The notes under the pieces were generated by a model. That model had not been told where the DNA came from, did not search any database, and saw only the letters and a program-made list of their open reading frames with translations. A stretch of 22,344 nt of DNA from Bacilli bacterium. GTDB lineage: Bacteria; Bacillota_I; Bacilli_A; RF39; UBA660. The DNA lies in assembly GCA_900772435.1 (NCBI GenBank), contig CAAHEM010000109.1:1-22344 (forward strand), written 5' to 3'. Shown in pieces: positions 1-8,056 of this stretch. The first letter of the stretch is position 1, and each line of letters opens with the position of its first letter. The position numbers and the translations under genes are program-made.

Positions 1-1
1 A

Positions 2-67
2 TTAAATACACTTAATATCGTAGAACCTGGTATTCATAAAAAACTTCTAAGTAAAATGGAAAGTTAG
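2..67 (+). CDS. C-terminal tail of an unidentified upstream protein (partial)
   Basis: An open frame enters from the left edge and ends at TAG (65-67), giving 21 residues that finish in KKLLSKMES. The stop is nine bases before the ftsK ATG, and the ftsK ribosome site overlaps the stop, so the two genes are probably co-transcribed. The visible tail is too short and featureless for me to assign a family. Confidence 0.55.
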   Translation, partial: LNTLNIVEPGIHKKLLSKMES

Positions 68-76
68 GTGGAATTA

Positions 77-2308
77 ATGGCAAAAAAGAAAAAATCATCA
101 GAATCTAAAAAGAAATTTAGATATACAAATGAACTCACAGGATTAGTGCTTATATTGTTTTGCATAACTGGTCTTGGTGCATTCGGAGCAGTAGGAAATC
201 TAGTGAAGAAATTCGCTATATTTCTTTTTGGTACTTGGTACTTTATATTATTAGTATTAGGCCTTTGCTATGGAGTATATCTACTAGCAAAAAGAAGTAA
301 ACCAGATTTCTTCTCTGCAAGATTAGTTGGAGTATATGCAATAATTTTATCTTTATTGTTATTCTCACATATCAACTATATTAAAGATACAAATGTAAAA
401 GGAAAAGAAATATTTACAACAACATTTGATAATATAAGTGCTTCATATAACGCAGAAAGCGAAATAAGAAACACTGGTGGAGGAATGATTGGAGCAACAA
501 CTTCATGGGCATTCGTTTCATTATTCGATGTAGAAGGAACAACATTCGTATTAGTAATAATCGCAGGATTTGGATTAATAATGTTATTTGATATAACACT
601 TGCAGATATATTTAGAGCAATTATTTCACCATTTAAGAAACTATTTGATAGAAGTGAAAAAGATGAAGAAGAAAAAACTTCTAAGAAACAAGTGCTTAAT
701 ACAAATGAAATTGTTGAAGATGAAACACCTATTGATAAGAGAGTTGTTATTACAAGTGTTGAAGATTTAGAGCCAAAGAAAGAAGCAACAGTTGGAAATA
801 TAGAAGTACCAAAAGTACCTGAACCTGAAGAAGAACCAACAAATGAAGTATATATTAAACCACCTGTAGCTTTATTAAATCCTAATAAAAGTAAGGGTAA
901 AGTTAATTCAACAGAATTTATAGCTTCAAATACTAAGATACTAGAAAGAGTATTTAGTGACTTCGGTATGAGAGCTAAAGTAATAGAAGTTCATGTAGGA
1001 CCTGCTGTAACTCAATATGAGATGGACTTAGATAGAGGAACTAAAGTTAATAAAGTTCTAAGTATCTCAAGAGAAATTGCATTAGCTTTAGCAGCAAAAG
1101 AAGTAAGAATTGAAGCACCAATACCTGGAAAGAATACGATTGGTGTAGAAATACCTAATCAAACAATTATGGCTGTATCAATGAGAGAAATAATGGAAGA
1201 CTTAGAAAAGAATCCAAAATATAAAGATTCTAAACTAGCAGCTCCTCTTGGTAGAGATATAATGGGTAAAGTAAAATGTGTAGAAATAAATAAAACACCA
1301 CATATGTTAGTAGCAGGTGCTACTGGTAGTGGTAAATCTGTATGTATAAATAATATTATTGTTTCAATAATCATGAGAGCTACACCAGATGAAGTTAAAA
1401 TGGTATTAGTAGATCCTAAGAAAGTAGAATTTAATGTTTATGAAGGAATTCCACATTTACTTACACCAGTTGTTACAGACCCTAAAAAGGCAAGTGCAGC
1501 ACTTCAAAAAATAGTTGTAGAAATGGATGATAGATATGAAACATTCAAAAATAGTGGAACTAAAAATATTCAAACATATAATGACTATATTGAAAGAGAA
1601 CTTAAAAAGAATCCAGATTGTGGACTTAAGAAAATGCCATTTATATTAGTAATAATAGATGAGCTTGCAGACTTGATGTTAGTGGCAGCGAAAGAAGTAG
1701 AAGAATCAATCATGAGAATAACACAACTAGCAAGAGCAGCAGGAATTCACTTAATAGTTGCAACTCAAAGACCATCAACTGATATAATTACAGGTGTAGT
1801 AAAATCAAATATCCCAACACGTATATCATTTGCTGTTTCTTCTTCGATAGACTCACGTACTATTCTTGATATGACAGGAGCAGAAAAACTACTTGGTAAA
1901 GGTGATATGCTTTATAAACCAATGGATGAAAACACTCCGACAAGAATTCAAGGTAGTTTCGTTTCAGATGATGAAATTGCAAGAGTAGTAGAATTCGTTA
2001 AGAAAAGATGTCATCCACCAAAATATAGTGATAAATTTACAAATCTTGAAGCAAATACTAGTACTGGAGGAGAAACTTCAGGAAGTAATGGCGGTGGAGA
2101 ACAAAAAGATGTACTATATGATGAAATATTAAATTATGCAATTCGTATGGGACAAATAAGTGCGTCACTAATTCAAAGAAAATATAGTATCGGTTACAAT
2201 AGAGCAGCTCGTATAATGGATCAATTTGAAGAAAAAGGAATAGTTGGTCCAGCTAAAGGTTCAAAACCTAGAGATGTATTAGTTAAACTAGAAGAACCTA
2301 AGGAGTAA
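77..2308 (+). CDS. ftsK: FtsK/SpoIIIE family DNA translocase
   Basis: Membrane-anchored ATP-driven double-stranded DNA pump that clears chromosome from the closing division septum. The first ~170 residues contain about four hydrophobic membrane segments, then a charged linker (~180-270) rich in Glu, Lys and Pro. The RecA-like motor follows, with Walker A GATGSGKS at residues 414-421, Walker B ending in D528-E529, and the ATQRPS motif. The C-terminal winged-helix gamma domain starts near residue 678 and includes the YNRAARIMDQ stretch that in the family reads KOPS/SRS-type DNA signals. The length of 743 aa is normal. I chose ATG 77 over the in-frame GTG at 68 because AGGTGG (66-71) is five bases before 77 and would overlap the GTG. 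It heads an operon with the next two genes. FtsK and SpoIIIE cannot be told apart from sequence alone here. Confidence 0.95.
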   Translation: MAKKKKSSESKKKFRYTNELTGLVLILFCITGLGAFGAVGNLVKKFAIFLFGTWYFILLVLGLCYGVYLLAKRSKPDFFSARLVGVYAIILSLLLFSHINYIKDTNVKGKEIFTTTFDNISASYNAESEIRNTGGGMIGATTSWAFVSLFDVEGTTFVLVIIAGFGLIMLFDITLADIFRAIISPFKKLFDRSEKDEEEKTSKKQVLNTNEIVEDETPIDKRVVITSVEDLEPKKEATVGNIEVPKVPEPEEEPTNEVYIKPPVALLNPNKSKGKVNSTEFIASNTKILERVFSDFGMRAKVIEVHVGPAVTQYEMDLDRGTKVNKVLSISREIALALAAKEVRIEAPIPGKNTIGVEIPNQTIMAVSMREIMEDLEKNPKYKDSKLAAPLGRDIMGKVKCVEINKTPHMLVAGATGSGKSVCINNIIVSIIMRATPDEVKMVLVDPKKVEFNVYEGIPHLLTPVVTDPKKASAALQKIVVEMDDRYETFKNSGTKNIQTYNDYIERELKKNPDCGLKKMPFILVIIDELADLMLVAAKEVEESIMRITQLARAAGIHLIVATQRPSTDIITGVVKSNIPTRISFAVSSSIDSRTILDMTGAEKLLGKGDMLYKPMDENTPTRIQGSFVSDDEIARVVEFVKKRCHPPKYSDKFTNLEANTSTGGETSGSNGGGEQKDVLYDEILNYAIRMGQISASLIQRKYSIGYNRAARIMDQFEEKGIVGPAKGSKPRDVLVKLEEPKE

Positions 2309-2310
2309 AT

Positions 2311-2823
2311 ATGAACAAAAAAGAATTAATAATATTATCTGTGGTAATACTAGCAGCCATAATAATATGTGTAATAATTACTTTAAAAAATAAAGAAGAA
2401 AAAATAGATGAAACACCTACAAAAGATAATAATATTTATAATATAAAAGTAGATCAAAAATATAGTAAATCAAAAGATAAATTCACTATAATTTTTACAA
2501 ACGTAAAAAGTAATTTATATGTAAAAGAGTATGGAAAAGATACTGAAAAATTAAAAGGAAATAGTGAAGAAACAGTAATTATTGAAGATTTAGAACCAGG
2601 GTCAAAACATTTATACCTTGTTAATGACATTGTAGGTAAATCATCATCAGAAAGAAAAATAACAGTAGAGTTACCTTATTACAACGAATTTTATACAAGA
2701 ACTGAATGTGAACCATATAGAAAGAAATTAAAAATATGCGCTTCGCAATTCTTAAACTATAAAGTTACTGAAGAAATGTTTGAAAATAGTATTAAAAATT
2801 ATAATACTAACTACGATAATTAG
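2311..2823 (+). CDS. Single-pass membrane protein with FnIII/Ig-like outer domain
   Basis: I do not recognise a named family. Residues ~6-25 form one strong hydrophobic anchor after MNKK, so the remaining ~145 residues should lie outside the cell. The middle (~45-120) reads as a beta-rich module. Its LEPGSKHLYLVNDIVGKSS pattern is reminiscent of fibronectin-type-III or related Ig-like repeats, where such a turn precedes the last strands. The C-terminal part carries two cysteines nine residues apart (C-x9-C), which could form a disulfide. AAGGAG (2300-2305) lies over the ftsK stop and the ATG is two bases beyond that stop, so translation is coupled to ftsK. deoD follows nine bases later. An envelope role near the division apparatus is possible but is inferred only from position. 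Confidence 0.75.
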   Translation: MNKKELIILSVVILAAIIICVIITLKNKEEKIDETPTKDNNIYNIKVDQKYSKSKDKFTIIFTNVKSNLYVKEYGKDTEKLKGNSEETVIIEDLEPGSKHLYLVNDIVGKSSSERKITVELPYYNEFYTRTECEPYRKKLKICASQFLNYKVTEEMFENSIKNYNTNYDN

Positions 2824-2832
2824 GAGGTTAAA

Positions 2833-3540
2833 ATGACAGTACATATAGAAGCAGAAAAAGGACAAATAGCAAAAAGAGTATTAATGCCTGGAGATCCAAA
2901 TAGAGCAGAATATATTGCTAAAAAATATTTAGAAAATCCAGTTTGTGTAAATAAACTAAGAGGTGAACTTGCATTTACTGGAACTTATAAAGGAGTACCT
3001 GTAACAGTATTCTCAAGTGGTATGGGAATCGGAAGCATGGGAATATATAGTTATGAATTATTTAATGATTATGATGTTGAATCAATTATAAGAATAGGTA
3101 CAGCAGGGAGCTACACTGAAGACTTCAAGTTATATGATATTTTAGTAGCAGACTCTTCTTATTCAAAAACATACTTTGATGAAGAAGCGGGAAGAGAAGA
3201 TATAGAAATAATTAATTCTTCAGGTGACTTAAACGGTATTATAATGGAAACAGCAGCACTTAAAAGAATCAATGCAAGACTTGGAAGAGTACATACAACT
3301 GAAGCATTCTATACTGAAAATAAAGACTATAAGAAATTTACTGATATGGGATGCAAAGCAGTAGAAATGGAAACATATGCATTACTATATAATGCTAAAA
3401 AATTCTTAAAAAAAGCAACTGCTATACTAACTATTAGTGATAATTTAATAACACATGAAGAAATTGATCCAAAAGCACGTGAACAAAAATTAGATGAAAT
3501 GATATTCTTAGCTTTAGAATCAATAATAAAAAATCAATAA
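2833..3540 (+). CDS. deoD: Purine nucleoside phosphorylase, DeoD type
   Basis: Cytosolic hexameric enzyme of purine salvage that splits (deoxy)nucleosides with phosphate into base and (deoxy)ribose-1-phosphate. The 235 aa line up almost residue for residue with E. coli DeoD (known family numbering): His4, MPGDP with Gly20 and Arg24, Arg43, Arg87 in the IRIGTAGS phosphate loop, the E178-M179-E180 nucleoside-binding motif, the general acid Asp203 and Arg216. All catalytic positions are present. A very good GGAGG (2823-2827) precedes the ATG. It is the last gene of the ftsK operon and ends at a hairpin terminator. A pyrimidine nucleoside phosphorylase at 12490 gives the window both arms of nucleoside phosphorolysis. 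The association with ftsK is probably incidental. Confidence 0.95.
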   Translation: MTVHIEAEKGQIAKRVLMPGDPNRAEYIAKKYLENPVCVNKLRGELAFTGTYKGVPVTVFSSGMGIGSMGIYSYELFNDYDVESIIRIGTAGSYTEDFKLYDILVADSSYSKTYFDEEAGREDIEIINSSGDLNGIIMETAALKRINARLGRVHTTEAFYTENKDYKKFTDMGCKAVEMETYALLYNAKKFLKKATAILTISDNLITHEEIDPKAREQKLDEMIFLALESIIKNQ

Positions 3541-3553
3541 TTGTAAATAATAT

Positions 3554-3579
3554 AAAAGAAGATGTATAGTCTTCTTTTT
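3554..3579 (+). terminator. Intrinsic terminator of the ftsK-deoD operon
   Basis: A perfect 9-bp stem AAAAGAAGA (3554-3562) / TCTTCTTTT (3570-3578) with a 7-base loop runs into five T residues, 14 bases after the deoD stop. The stem is AT-rich but of usual form for this genome. Confidence 0.75.
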
Positions 3580-3587
3580 ATAATTTA

Positions 3588-3596
3588 TGATATAAT
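3588..3596 (+). promoter_or_regulatory. Extended -10 promoter for the M16 peptidase pair
   Basis: TGATATAAT is an extended -10 (TGn plus a consensus hexamer, 3591-3596) placed 24 bases before the ATG at 3621. I see no good -35, which is common when the TGn element is present. Predicted start is near 3603, giving a short leader with AAGAGG as ribosome site. Confidence 0.6.
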
Positions 3597-3620
3597 AGAG
3601 AAACTAAGAAAGAGGTTAAT

Positions 3621-4877
3621 ATGGAATACAAAAAAATAGTAGAAAACAACTATACCTTACATTTAATAAATACAGATAGATTTAAATCAATGAATATAGT
3701 GGTATTCTTAACAAAAAAATTTGATAAAAATGATATACCATTTGGTAATTTATTATGTAAGAATATGGTTTATACTTCAAAAAAATATAATACTAAAAAT
3801 AAAATGGCAATAATTGGAGAAGAACTTTATGGTGCTTCAGTAAGCGCATCATTCGGAATATCAGGAAAAACTGAATCATATGTATTCTCACTTGATTTTT
3901 TAAATCCTAAATATACAGATAATGACTATTTAGAAAAATCAATAGATTTCTTATGTGAAATACTATTTAATCCTAATGTAAAAGATAATGCATTCGAACC
4001 TAATTATTTCAATATAACAAAAAAAGATGCAATAAGTAGTGTATTATCTGTAAAAGACAAACCAAATCTATATGCTAGAATAGAGTATTCAGCATTAATG
4101 TATAAAGGAACAGAAACAGCTTATAGTAGTATTCCTACTCTAAAAGATTTAGAAAAGATAACTGAAAAAGATTTATATAAAGAATATACTAAATTATTTA
4201 ATGGTGACTATAAAATAGATATCGCAGTATATGGAGAACTTGATGATAGAGTTAAAGATATTATAAATAAGAAATTTAAGAATGTTAAAGGCAATAATAA
4301 TAAACTAGAAATGTACATTAAACATAATTATAGTAGTGAAGTAAATGAAAAAGTAGATTCTCTTCCATTTAATCAATCAAAACTTTATATTGGATATAGA
4401 TTAAAAAACTTAACTACTCATGAATTAAATCATGTACTTAGAGTTTATAATACTGTGTTAGGTACTATGAATGATTCTATACTATTTAATGTAGTAAGAG
4501 AAGAACATTCATTATGTTACTCAATTGGTTCATATTATTCAAAATATAATCCATCTCTAACTATATATGCTGGTATAAATAAAGTAAATTATGAAAAATC
4601 AGTAGAATTAATAAAAGAATGCGTAGAATCTATGAAAGACAAAAAAGTATTAGAAAGACTATTTGATTCAGCTAAAAAAACAATAAATACATACTTAAAT
4701 AACTTCTATGATGATTTAACTTCTCAAATAAATCTTTATTATCAAAGAGAATTTGATACTTTAGAAGATATAGAAACACTAAGAGAGAATATAAATGCTG
4801 TAACAATAGACGAAGTAATCAAACTAAATGAAAAGATATCATTAAGTACTATTTACTTATTAAAGGGGGATAACTAA
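3621..4877 (+). CDS. ymfF: M16-like peptidase without metal site (YmfF type)
   Basis: This is the non-catalytic partner of an M16 (pitrilysin/insulinase-like) pair. The 418 aa have the two-lobed M16 layout, but there is no HxxEH zinc motif in the N-terminal lobe. The C-terminal half keeps the M16 domain pattern (FNVVREEHSLCYSIGSYYS, typical of the R/Y region). In Bacillus, YmfF and YmfH lie downstream of spoIIIE in the same order, which supports the assignment. Current database naming links this pair to EF-P 5-aminopentanol modification, though the reaction is not established from sequence. The stop overlaps the next ATG by one base, so a heterodimer is expected. The ATG at 3621 has AAGAGG six bases upstream. 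The family is fairly sure; the exact orthology is inferred. Confidence 0.85.
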   Translation: MEYKKIVENNYTLHLINTDRFKSMNIVVFLTKKFDKNDIPFGNLLCKNMVYTSKKYNTKNKMAIIGEELYGASVSASFGISGKTESYVFSLDFLNPKYTDNDYLEKSIDFLCEILFNPNVKDNAFEPNYFNITKKDAISSVLSVKDKPNLYARIEYSALMYKGTETAYSSIPTLKDLEKITEKDLYKEYTKLFNGDYKIDIAVYGELDDRVKDIINKKFKNVKGNNNKLEMYIKHNYSSEVNEKVDSLPFNQSKLYIGYRLKNLTTHELNHVLRVYNTVLGTMNDSILFNVVREEHSLCYSIGSYYSKYNPSLTIYAGINKVNYEKSVELIKECVESMKDKKVLERLFDSAKKTINTYLNNFYDDLTSQINLYYQREFDTLEDIETLRENINAVTIDEVIKLNEKISLSTIYLLKGDN

Positions 4878-6142
4878 TGATAGTAAAAACATTCAAAAAA
4901 GTAGATGAAAAAATATATACAGAAAAACTAGATAATGGTTTAGAAGTATATTTATATAAGACTGATAAAACAAAGAATTTCTATATTACTATTTCAGTTA
5001 AATATGGAGCAAGAATTACTAAATATAAAAAAGGTAATAAAGTAATAGATGTTATTCCAGGTTCAGCACACTTTCTAGAACACAAAGTAATGGCTTTATC
5101 AGAAAATAAAGAAATATCAAAAAGAATAAATGATTTAGGAAGCCTTGCAAATGCATGGACTAGTTACTATGGTACAAACTATAATATCTTCGGAAGTATT
5201 AACTTAATAGAAAACTTAAAATTACTTTTAGATATATTCTATAATACAAATATAACTGAAAAATCAGTAGAAGAAGAAAAAGGTATTATAGGAGAAGAAA
5301 TAGATATGTATAAAGATCAAATAGATAGTCTCATGTATACTAAACTATTTGATAATCTATTTAATAAATCCTATTGTAAACATACTGTTGTAGGTGAAAG
5401 AGAAGACATTGAAAAGATAACAGCTAAATCATTAAATAATGTTTATAATGACTACTATGTACCTAATAATACATTTATAGTAGTGACAGGTAACTTTGAC
5501 ACGAAAGAAGTAATGACAACAATAAAAGAATACATGAAAAAACTAAATCAAAAACCAAAAGAATTACCTAAAAGAATAAAAGAAAAAGAAGTTGAAACAG
5601 TAAGCATTCCATACGAAGAAATAAAGAAAGATATGGAAAACACAAGAGTAAAATATGCTATTAAAATGAAAAAAAATATCTTTGGTATAAAAGATGATAA
5701 TATACTAAAAGATTACTTAGGAATAATATTATCTAATAACTTTTCAGCAACTTCAGAACTCTTCGAAAGATATAAAGATAATGAAATAGTAATAGGTATG
5801 AACTACGGAATAAACGTAATAGATGATTATCTAATTATAAATATAAATGCTCTTACTAATGATGGAAACAAATTTATTGAAAATATAGAAAAAGATATAA
5901 AGAAATTAAAGCTAAATAAAGAAGAATTTGAACGCAAGAAAAAGAAATATTTAAAGAGCTATATACTAGATTTTGATAATATTGAAGACGTTGAATATCT
6001 AATAAGTTTATCATTAATGATGGATGGTAAAATAGACTATAATGAGTATGATAAACTAGTTAATCTAAATTATAAAGAAGCAAATAGAATAATGAAATTA
6101 ATAAATTATGATAATGTTTCTGTCATAAGAACTATCAAGTAA
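4877..6142 (+). CDS. ymfH: M16 family zinc peptidase (YmfH type)
   Basis: This is the catalytic partner of the preceding gene. The inverzincin motif HFLEH is at residues 65-69 (two zinc-ligand His and the catalytic Glu68), and the distal zinc-ligand Glu lies in IIGEEIDMY near residue 141, about 70 residues on as in this family. The GSLANAWTSYYGTNY segment is the conserved strand that faces the active site. At 421 aa it is a typical length for YmfH (about 430). GGGGGA (4865-4870) is its ribosome site, and ATG 4877 shares a base with the stop of its partner, so the two proteins are translationally coupled. No signal peptide is visible, so it should act in the cytosol. Its substrate cannot be read from the sequence. 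Confidence 0.9.
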   Translation: MIVKTFKKVDEKIYTEKLDNGLEVYLYKTDKTKNFYITISVKYGARITKYKKGNKVIDVIPGSAHFLEHKVMALSENKEISKRINDLGSLANAWTSYYGTNYNIFGSINLIENLKLLLDIFYNTNITEKSVEEEKGIIGEEIDMYKDQIDSLMYTKLFDNLFNKSYCKHTVVGEREDIEKITAKSLNNVYNDYYVPNNTFIVVTGNFDTKEVMTTIKEYMKKLNQKPKELPKRIKEKEVETVSIPYEEIKKDMENTRVKYAIKMKKNIFGIKDDNILKDYLGIILSNNFSATSELFERYKDNEIVIGMNYGINVIDDYLIININALTNDGNKFIENIEKDIKKLKLNKEEFERKKKKYLKSYILDFDNIEDVEYLISLSLMMDGKIDYNEYDKLVNLNYKEANRIMKLINYDNVSVIRTIK

Positions 6143-6158
6143 AATATTATTTTAATGA

Positions 6159-6188
6159 TTGAATAGATACTCCTTATTATGATATAAT
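6159..6188 (+). promoter_or_regulatory. Promoter of the HerA-like gene, nested in the hairpin
   Basis: TTGAAT (6159-6164), an 18-base spacer and the extended -10 TGATATAAT (6180-6188) form a good promoter. The predicted start near 6195 lies in the hairpin loop, so this transcript lacks the left arm and its ribosome site stays open. Confidence 0.7.
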
Positions 6189-6214
6189 AATTAATAGAAT
6201 AATAAGGAGTTTTT
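6169..6214 (+). terminator. 12-bp hairpin after ymfH that also covers the herA ribosome site
   Basis: A perfect 12-bp inverted repeat ACTCCTTATTAT (6169-6180) / ATAATAAGGAGT (6199-6210) with an 18-base loop is followed by a T run (6210-6214), which fits a terminator for the peptidase pair. The right arm contains AAGGAG (6204-6209), the ribosome site of herA. RNA reading through from ymfH would therefore fold it away. Confidence 0.7.
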
Positions 6215-6216
6215 AT

Positions 6217-8040
6217 ATGTTTGGAAATGTAATATCAGTAAGTGATTTAACAATTAAATTAGAAAATACTTCAAAAAGAGTAGAGACATCTTTACTAGGA
6301 GTTCATATTGTTTTTGAAAATAAGTATAAAATAGTAGCAGAAATAACATCTATTACTCGTGAAGAAATAGAATGTATCATGGTAGGAGAATTCATTAATA
6401 ATGTATTTAATAGTGGTATAGTTCATAAACCTAGTCATGATTCAAAGGTAAGAATAATTAATTCGGAAGAAGTAATAGCTTTAGTAGGTAAACAAGATGT
6501 TGATACTAAAACTGATTTATATGTTGGCAAGTCACTAATATATGATGGTTTTAACGTTTCAGCAAACATAGATAATTTCTTTTCAAATCACTTCGCAATA
6601 ATCGGAAACACTGGTAGCGGAAAGAGTTGTAGTGTCGCAAGACTATTCCAAAATCTATATTATAGACAAAAATATGTACCAATAAATTCAAATATAGTAT
6701 TATTTGATGTATATGGCGAATATAAACCAGCATTAGATAGAATTAATCAAACTAAATACTGTAGATGCAAACATGTAACAACAGACGTAAGAGATACTGT
6801 AAATGCAGATATAGTTAAAATACCACCATATTATTTAGAAGTTGACGATTTAGCATTACTACTTAATGTTGATACTCCTTCACAAATACCAATAATAGAA
6901 AAAGCTTTAAAACTAGTTTATCTATTTACTGAAGATGAAGATAAAGTAATAGCTCATAAAAATAATATAATTGCTAAAGCAATATTAGATATTCTAACAG
7001 GTGGAAAAGAATCAACTCAAATAAGAGATCAAGTTATTGCTGTATTATCTACGTTTCATACTAAAGATATAAACCTAGAAAGTAAGATAGTACAACCAGG
7101 TTATACAAGAACATTAAGACAATGTTTAAATGTAGATCAAACAGGTAAAATTAATACAATACAATTAGTTATGGAATACTTAGATAAATTTACTGATACT
7201 GAATTAAAACTAGAAAATTCTATGAAACCACAGCAATATAATTTAAAAGATTTATATAATGCATTTGAATTCGCTTTAATAAGTGAAGGTGTATTAAAAA
7301 GTGATAAAGTTTATGATATGAATAATATCTTAAAGGTAAGATTAGATGCAATAATTAATAGTGATTATGGAAGATATTTTGAAGTTGATGGATATATTCC
7401 AAAAGAAAGATATATAAGAGATTTATTTACAACAAGAAGAGGGGAAAAAGCACAAATAATAAACTTTAACTTAAATTATGTAGATGAAAGATTTGCTAAA
7501 ACACTTACTAAAATATATTCTAAATTATTCTTAAATTACGCGATATCTCTTGAAGCCCGTGGTGGCTTCCCATTACAAATAATCTTAGAAGAAGCACATA
7601 GATATGTTCAAAATGATGATGATATTAGAAATATAGGATATAACATATTTGATAGAATAACAAAAGAGGGTAGAAAATATGGAATTGTTTTAGGACTTAT
7701 TACACAAAGACCAAGTGAACTTTCTAATACAGCTTTAAGTCAATGTTCCAATTACATAGTACTTCGTATGTTCCACCCAGAAGACTTAAAAATTATAAAA
7801 AGTATGACTCACAGTATCGCAGAAGAAGATATAGAAAAATTAAAAGCTTTAAGACCAGGCGTAGCGTTATGCTTTGGAAATGCATTTAATATTCCAGTAT
7901 TTGTAAAAATAGATAAACCTGATCCTACACCTGATTCAAATAATGCTCATATAGGTACTGAATGGTTTAAAGAGCCAACAGAAATACTAAGAGATAGACA
8001 ATTACAAGCACAAAAAAATACTATTGATATTACTCAATAG
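6217..8040 (+). CDS. HerA/DUF87-type hexameric ATPase
   Basis: FtsK-HerA superfamily ATPase of 607 aa. Residues 1-~95 look like the beta-rich HAS-barrel. Walker A GNTGSGKS is at 130-137, and the Walker B region LQIILEEAHRYV has E458-E459 in the LEEAH form typical of HerA. TQRP (496-499) and a downstream FHPEDLKIIKSM stretch complete the HerA core. HerA enzymes translocate DNA, classically with the NurA nuclease in end resection, and bacterial versions also pair with SIR2 or other effectors in phage defence. No NurA, SIR2 or nuclease gene is adjacent: the upstream genes are peptidases and the downstream gene is convergent. This is a single-gene unit with its own promoter and terminator. ATP-dependent DNA translocation is likely; the partner and role are unknown. 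Confidence 0.85.
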   Translation: MFGNVISVSDLTIKLENTSKRVETSLLGVHIVFENKYKIVAEITSITREEIECIMVGEFINNVFNSGIVHKPSHDSKVRIINSEEVIALVGKQDVDTKTDLYVGKSLIYDGFNVSANIDNFFSNHFAIIGNTGSGKSCSVARLFQNLYYRQKYVPINSNIVLFDVYGEYKPALDRINQTKYCRCKHVTTDVRDTVNADIVKIPPYYLEVDDLALLLNVDTPSQIPIIEKALKLVYLFTEDEDKVIAHKNNIIAKAILDILTGGKESTQIRDQVIAVLSTFHTKDINLESKIVQPGYTRTLRQCLNVDQTGKINTIQLVMEYLDKFTDTELKLENSMKPQQYNLKDLYNAFEFALISEGVLKSDKVYDMNNILKVRLDAIINSDYGRYFEVDGYIPKERYIRDLFTTRRGEKAQIINFNLNYVDERFAKTLTKIYSKLFLNYAISLEARGGFPLQIILEEAHRYVQNDDDIRNIGYNIFDRITKEGRKYGIVLGLITQRPSELSNTALSQCSNYIVLRMFHPEDLKIIKSMTHSIAEEDIEKLKALRPGVALCFGNAFNIPVFVKIDKPDPTPDSNNAHIGTEWFKEPTEILRDRQLQAQKNTIDITQ

Positions 8041-8050
8041 TATTTTTATT
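8014..8050. terminator. Bidirectional terminator containing the herA stop codon
   Basis: A perfect 14-bp stem AAAAATACTATTGA (8014-8027) / TCAATAGTATTTTT (8034-8047) has a 6-base loop. It is flanked by T-rich DNA on the plus strand and by seven A residues (8012-8018) on the left, which give U on the minus strand. It serves both convergent genes. The herA stop TAG (8038-8040) is inside the right arm. Confidence 0.85.
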
Positions 8051-8056
8051 TTATCT

